Assembly: GCA_024402115.1 (NCBI GenBank)
Contig: JAKSJQ010000056.1
Coordinates: 1 to 11,335, forward strand
Direction: 5' to 3'
From: Bacteroidales bacterium
GTDB lineage: Bacteria > Bacteroidota > Bacteroidia > Bacteroidales > UBA932
Length of the DNA: 11,335 bases
The notes under the pieces are model-generated. The model made no database searches. It was not told the DNA's origin and was given only the letters and a program-made list of their open reading frames with translations. Shown here piece after piece: positions 8,258 through 11,335 of the stretch. The position numbers and the translations under genes are program-made. Every line of letters begins with the position of its first letter. Positions within the stretch are counted from its first letter, which is position 1.

Positions 8258-9232
8258 CTATTTGATTCCTTCCGGATCGCGGAAGCGGATTGTAACTCCC
8301 TTGTCCCTGATGATCACATTGAGATTGGACTTCTGGTCATTAGGCTGAGGCTTTCTCTTTCCTTCAAGGACTTCTTCCGCCATCTGCTTCTCGTCGAGGA
8401 CTCTCTGGAGAGTCTCGCAATCGTTGCCATGGTAGTGGCCCGGATAGAGCTTCTCGATACCGAACTTCTGCATATAGGCAGCAGCGCGGGTAGTCGTCGA
8501 AATGAGGGTCGAAAGGTTGGTATTGAGAAGGAGGTTGGTAGATCCGAACGAGTCACCGCTGAAGCCGACATGGTTCTTCTTGTCGAAGAAAGTTGTACAG
8601 CCAGGGGTATGGCCCGGAGTGAACATCACCTCGATTTCCCTTCCGCCGAGGTCGAACACCTGTCCGTCCTCAAGCCACTTCACCTCACCCTTGTACATAC
8701 CTTCGATGCCCTTGATGCCGCCGCGGACGATAGGAAGACCTCCCGCATTGACATACATCTGCGGGAATTCCTGGATAGCAGAACCGGCATGGTCACCATG
8801 GAGATGGGTCACTGCGAAGATGACAGGCTTGGATGTGATGCCTGCAACAATCTTTGCAAGGCCCGGGATCCTGGTACCCGCATCGATGAGGAGAGAAGCC
8901 TTCTCGCCCTCGATGATGTAGATGCTCTCGTTGAAGACGAGATGGCCGTGGCCATGCCATGTATGCGCGTCGATCTGACGGAACACCACGTTCTCGTCCT
9001 TATATACGACCGGCTCCTTGTATGCGTCACCCTCCTGCGGAGCAGCCATGTAAGCAGCCTCCTCCATAAGGTCTTCAAGGTCCATGTTACCTGTTCCGAC
9101 GCCTGCAAGCATAGATTCAGCCTTTCCGCCTGCGTACGAAACCGGAGAGAGTACGCTTGCGGCTGCAAGCGATGCTGCACCGGCGCCCATGATCTTGAGC
9201 GCGTCGCGCCTCGACATATTGTTCTTTGACAT
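8258..9232 (-). CDS. Tat-exported metallo-beta-lactamase-fold hydrolase
   Basis: A 324-residue predicted zinc hydrolase, probably periplasmic. The N-terminus has a twin-arginine signal (SRRDALKIM at 7-15, then an Ala-rich hydrophobic stretch), implying export after folding with metal bound. The MBL fold carries the full set of ligands: H143, H145, D147 and H148 in HLHGDHAG; H208 in PGHTPG; D227 in GDS; H266 in PGHYHG. This is compatible with a two-metal site. The substrate cannot be deduced: the fold serves lactamases, lactonases, thioesterases and others. The gene follows the DUF4380-like gene by 63 bp and precedes the receptor gene by 2 bp, so it appears to be the middle gene of an envelope operon. 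An internal ATG at codon 6 could also serve as the start and would keep the Tat motif. There is no Shine-Dalgarno; an A-rich stretch precedes the ATG. Confidence 0.9.
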   Translation of the reverse strand: MSKNNMSRRDALKIMGAGAASLAAASVLSPVSYAGGKAESMLAGVGTGNMDLEDLMEEAAYMAAPQEGDAYKEPVVYKDENVVFRQIDAHTWHGHGHLVFNESIYIIEGEKASLLIDAGTRIPGLAKIVAGITSKPVIFAVTHLHGDHAGSAIQEFPQMYVNAGGLPIVRGGIKGIEGMYKGEVKWLEDGQVFDLGGREIEVMFTPGHTPGCTTFFDKKNHVGFSGDSFGSTNLLLNTNLSTLISTTTRAAAYMQKFGIEKLYPGHYHGNDCETLQRVLDEKQMAEEVLEGKRKPQPNDQKSNLNVIIRDKGVTIRFRDPEGIK

Positions 9233-9295
9233 ATATTACCTTTTTTGTGATTCTGCTTTTTGTCAAGCACGTCCTTGAGCTGGCCGAGCCAGGTC

Positions 9296-10189
9296 TTACT
9301 TGATAAGCTTCTTGACGGTCTTGACGAGCTTCGAAGACGGAACGTCTGCCTTAGGCTGAGGGACGAGGTACCATCTTACCGTATAGTTGAGCGACTCGCC
9401 TGGCTGGAGGGTGGTGTATGTACCCTGGCTCTCGAGCTCGATGAAGGTCTTGCCTTCGTTCACGTATACCTGGATCTCAGCCTCGTCAGGGGCTGGCTGT
9501 GAAGGGACGAGGTCAGGGAATTTCTTGACGAGAAGGAGGCCGTTGTTGCTGTATGCGAGCCAGCCCTTGCCGTCTGCGTTGATCTTCCTGTTCTCCTTGG
9601 TCTCGTCGAATGTGTACCATGCGGCACCGTACTTGCCCTCGAACTTGAGGAGCTCGCCTGAAGCTGCAACGATCTTTGAAGGCTCGGCAGCGAAGAAGAT
9701 GAGACCGTCACCAGGGACGCGGGTGATCTCCCAAGGAGCTACCTTCTGTGACTTGCCGGACTCGTTGATGATCGAATATGTGATCACGATCGCATTGTCC
9801 TTAGGGTCTGCTGCGAATTCCTTGCGGATGCGGTATCCGAACTTCTCTGATTTCTGGCTGGTCATCACGAACGAGGTACCATTGTCCTCGACCTCATACG
9901 GATTGCGGTCGTACTCTGCTACAGGTGGCCAGTTCCACTCTTTCTGAGGACTTGTCCAGAATGTGCTTCCGAAAGCATTGAATCTCTGGAGCTGGGAGAT
10001 GACCTCCTTGCCGTCATTTGTGAACGAGAGCACCTTGGCGCCTGCTCCGGCATCGATGGTGATCGATACTGGGCCCACAGAAAGGCTGTACTTGTTCTCT
10101 CCGAGTGATTTTGTCTGAGGCTCGGCAGCCGAAGCTGCCACGCAGCCGAGAAGCGCGATTGAAGCAACCGCAGTAATGAATTTATTCAT
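9296..10189 (-). CDS. Exported DUF4380-like protein (mutarotase-type fold)
   Basis: A 297-residue exported protein resembling the DUF4380 family of Bacteroidota, thought to share the galactose-mutarotase-like beta-sandwich fold. The signal sequence covers about residues 1-22. Cleavage could be by signal peptidase I near ASA/AE, or as a lipoprotein at C16 in ALLGC; the sequence does not settle this. The mature part is beta-rich with GAGAKVLSFTNDGKEVI (48-64), then FWTSPQKEWNWPPVAEYD (about 77-94), an aromatic segment I associate with this family. The C-terminal tail is Lys-rich. A sugar-binding or epimerase role is possible by fold but unproven. It is the first gene of the operon with the MBL hydrolase and the receptor. 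Its leader is cut by the TnpB element, whose right end lies about 54 bp upstream. Confidence 0.8.
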   Translation of the reverse strand: MNKFITAVASIALLGCVAASAAEPQTKSLGENKYSLSVGPVSITIDAGAGAKVLSFTNDGKEVISQLQRFNAFGSTFWTSPQKEWNWPPVAEYDRNPYEVEDNGTSFVMTSQKSEKFGYRIRKEFAADPKDNAIVITYSIINESGKSQKVAPWEITRVPGDGLIFFAAEPSKIVAASGELLKFEGKYGAAWYTFDETKENRKINADGKGWLAYSNNGLLLVKKFPDLVPSQPAPDEAEIQVYVNEGKTFIELESQGTYTTLQPGESLNYTVRWYLVPQPKADVPSSKLVKTVKKLIK

Positions 10190-10232
10190 GGTATTAGAAT
10201 CTTGATTTCACTAATGTTCCCATCGGGACTCT

Positions 10233-10240
10233 TAAAGTTA
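10233..10240 (-). promoter_or_regulatory. Possible -7 element of a Bacteroidota promoter for the DUF4380-hydrolase-receptor operon
   Basis: Read on the minus strand this is TAACTTTA, matching 7 of 8 positions of the Bacteroidota -7 consensus TAnnTTTG, about 43 bp before the DUF4380 start codon. A TTTG that could act as the -33 box lies inside the transposon terminal hairpin, but its spacing of 15 bp is shorter than the usual ~19-20. If real, this would be a hybrid promoter across the insertion junction. Weak evidence. Confidence 0.25.
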
Positions 10241-10243
10241 GCA

Positions 10244-10353
10244 GTGAACTACCCACAAACTAAAGATTTGTGGGCTTCTGGCTTCGCCGGCGGCTGCCTA
10301 CCGAAGTAGGTCTTACACTGCCTCCACCAGTGTAATCGACGGTTCCCGCCGAT
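10244..10353 (-). ncRNA. Predicted TnpB omega RNA (reRNA) scaffold, 3' part
   Basis: Four successive hairpins can be read from 10353 down to the element end. They are: 10335-10342 with 10346-10353 (one A-C mismatch, 3-base loop); 10313-10320 with 10328-10335 (8 bp, shares base 10335); 10297-10301 with 10306-10310 (5 bp closed by a UUCG tetraloop on the minus strand); and 10252-10259 with 10267-10274 (8 bp). A small GGC/GCC hairpin lies at 10280-10288. The position, overlapping the tnpB 3' end and running to the transposon right end, is where IS605-type TnpB nucleases carry their guide RNA. The 5' limit is unknown and may lie further into tnpB. The guide would continue past 10244 into host DNA. 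Confidence 0.6.
10252..10274 (-). repeat. Right-end terminal hairpin of the tnpB element
   Basis: Perfect 8-bp stem (10252-10259 with 10267-10274) and 7-base loop. The tnpB stop codon (TAG on the minus strand, 10260-10262) lies in the loop. Subterminal imperfect palindromes of this kind are what Y1 transposases recognise in the superfamily; here it probably also forms the last stem of the omega RNA. Confidence 0.8.
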
Positions 10354-11335
10354 GATTTGCAATTCAATACACGAAGTCCCTCACCCAGGATATTGACCGC
10401 AGCATTCTCGTCGCGGTCATGTCTTGTTCCACACTCCGGACAAGTCCAGCTGCGTTCGGCTAGTGTCAAGCCATCGTTTTTCCATCCGCAGACACTGCAG
10501 GTCTTGCTGCTCGGATAGTATCGATCCACTTTAACGACGTTTTTGTCGTTCATCTCAGCTTTGTAGACAATCATGGCGATAAGGCTTGACCAACCGGCAT
10601 CGGAGATGGATTTGCTCAGGCAGTTCTTCTTTCCGGCCTTTGTCTTCTTCTCCTCCATCTGTTTGACGCCGAGGTCCTCTACGCAGATGGTGTCATACCG
10701 TCTGACGATGTCTGCACTGACCTTGTGTTGCCAATCCCTGCGGCTGTTGGCGAGTGTCTCGTGAATCTTTGCGACCTTCATCCGCTGCTCCTCCCAGCCA
10801 TTGCTGTCCTTCTGCTTTCTTGAAAGATGCTTCTGGGCCATAGTGAGCTTTTGCTCGTACTTCTTCGTGTATCTGTTGTTGTCGTAAGTCTCCCCCTCGG
10901 AAGTGGTGACAAGGGACTTGAGGCCCATATCCAGCCCGACCGATGCGTTGGTTCTCTGCATTGGTTCGTACTGCTCTTCAGTGAGTATGCTTACGTAATA
11001 TTTTCCTGTAGGGGTGATGCTGATGGTCATTGACCTCACCGCACCCTTGACCTTGCGATGTTCCTTAACCTTCAGTCCATCCTTGAACTTCGGGATATGG
11101 ACATATCCGTCCTCAATGTAGCAGAACTGTGGGACAGTGAAGCTGCCGCCACTCTTTCTACTCTTGAACTTAGGGAAATCCGCCGTATGGTTGAAGAAGT
11201 TCGTGTAGGCAGTGTCAAGATGCATCAGCGCCTGCTGCAGAGTCTGACTGTTGGTCTCCTTCAGCCATTCGAAGCCTTCAGTACGCTTGAGCATGACAAG
11301 GTCCTTCGCCTGGGTGTTGTAGTTGTCACTCTTTC
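10260..11335 (-). CDS. tnpB: TnpB RNA-guided endonuclease, 5'-truncated by the window edge
   Basis: TnpB is the transposon-encoded, omega-RNA-guided nuclease ancestral to Cas12; it cuts DNA matching its guide and helps the element persist. The frame is open to the window edge, so the ATG at 11294 is not the start; 357 whole codons are visible of a usual ~370-420. Counting from that internal Met, the RuvC-like nuclease has D122 in VGLDMGLKSL (motif I), E206 in ICVEDLGVKQM (motif II) and D293/D295 in HDRDENAAVNI (motif III). A zinc finger lies between II and III: C266xxC269 and C285xxC288. All catalytic motifs are intact, so an active nuclease is expected rather than a nuclease-dead TldR-type repressor. 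The last ~35 residues are Gly/Ser/Arg-rich and end KPTNL, consistent with coding sequence shaped by an overlapping RNA. It is read toward the DUF4380 operon. Confidence 0.95.
   Translation of the reverse strand, partial: KSDNYNTQAKDLVMLKRTEGFEWLKETNSQTLQQALMHLDTAYTNFFNHTADFPKFKSRKSGGSFTVPQFCYIEDGYVHIPKFKDGLKVKEHRKVKGAVRSMTISITPTGKYYVSILTEEQYEPMQRTNASVGLDMGLKSLVTTSEGETYDNNRYTKKYEQKLTMAQKHLSRKQKDSNGWEEQRMKVAKIHETLANSRRDWQHKVSADIVRRYDTICVEDLGVKQMEEKKTKAGKKNCLSKSISDAGWSSLIAMIVYKAEMNDKNVVKVDRYYPSSKTCSVCGWKNDGLTLAERSWTCPECGTRHDRDENAAVNILGEGLRVLNCKSSAGTVDYTGGGSVRPTSVGSRRRSQKPTNL

Larger units (their letters stand above)
10244..11335 (-). mobile_element. 3' portion of an IS200/IS605-superfamily (tnpB) element with its right end
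   Basis: The element holds tnpB and, just past its stop, a terminal hairpin followed on the minus strand by TAGTTCAC. I place the right end at about 10244 because similar elements, as I recall them, end in such a hairpin plus a short GTTCAC-like tail; the exact base is inferred. The left end and any Y1 transposase gene (tnpA) lie beyond 11335, so I cannot say whether the element is autonomous. There are no terminal inverted repeats of the DDE type, as expected for this single-strand superfamily. Confidence 0.75.

Noticed and set aside
8201..9229. 342-residue open frame on the plus strand, opposite the MBL hydrolase
   Set aside because: It mirrors the hydrolase gene almost exactly and its translation lacks recognisable motifs. 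Long antisense frames are expected from strongly biased codon use. The hydrolase has a Tat signal and all metal ligands, so it is the real gene.
9233..9295. Terminator or separate promoter between the DUF4380-like and MBL genes
   Set aside because: Only a 5-bp stem with a 3-base loop is visible, with no T run directly after it and no promoter-like match; the two genes are more simply one transcript.
10244..11335. Nuclease-dead TnpB-derived repressor (TldR-like) regulating the neighbouring operon
   Set aside because: The RuvC motif residues D122, E206 and D293/D295 and the zinc-finger cysteines are all present, so the protein looks like an active nuclease.

Overview
The window looks like a chromosomal segment of a gut- or rumen-type Bacteroidales. 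Evidence for this is a TonB-dependent receptor operon, a GH43 lipoprotein, a DUF4380-type exported protein, start codons without Shine-Dalgarno sequences, and moderately high GC with strong use of C-ending codons. I cannot assign genus or species from sequence reading alone.

Layout. The left half (1-5455) is a compact plus-strand block. It holds the 5'-truncated large subunit of carbamoyl-phosphate synthase (carB), a GH43 glycoside hydrolase lipoprotein 21 bp downstream, and a Gfo/Idh/MocA oxidoreductase of the dihydrodiol/D-xylose dehydrogenase type 16 bp further on. A clear intrinsic terminator (5481-5516) closes the block. The right half is a minus-strand operon read from 10189 down to 6015: an exported DUF4380-like protein, a Tat-exported metallo-beta-lactamase-fold hydrolase, and a TonB-dependent receptor with a shortened plug and no SusD partner. 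The hydrolase and receptor genes are 2 bp apart, so they are probably translationally coupled. The two operons converge on about 560 bp of intergenic DNA (5456-6014). Most of it is a dense compound palindrome with long nested and partly alternative inverted repeats (5543-5926), and no convincing gene.

The right edge (10244-11335) is the 3' part of an IS200/IS605-superfamily element. It carries a catalytically intact tnpB (5' end outside the window) read toward the receptor operon. The last ~110 bases, partly inside the tnpB coding region, fold into consecutive hairpins ending in an 8-bp terminal hairpin whose loop contains the tnpB stop codon. This is the expected layout of a TnpB omega RNA plus transposon right end. 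The RNA's predicted guide would be the leader of the DUF4380-hydrolase-receptor operon, because the element lies only about 54 bp upstream of that operon's first start codon.

How the genes may work together. GH43 plus a xylose-dehydrogenase-like enzyme suggests pentose release and oxidation, oddly placed behind a pyrimidine/arginine gene. The minus-strand operon looks like an envelope system (outer-membrane channel, periplasmic hydrolase, mutarotase-fold partner) for an unknown substrate. These functional links are inferences from gene order.
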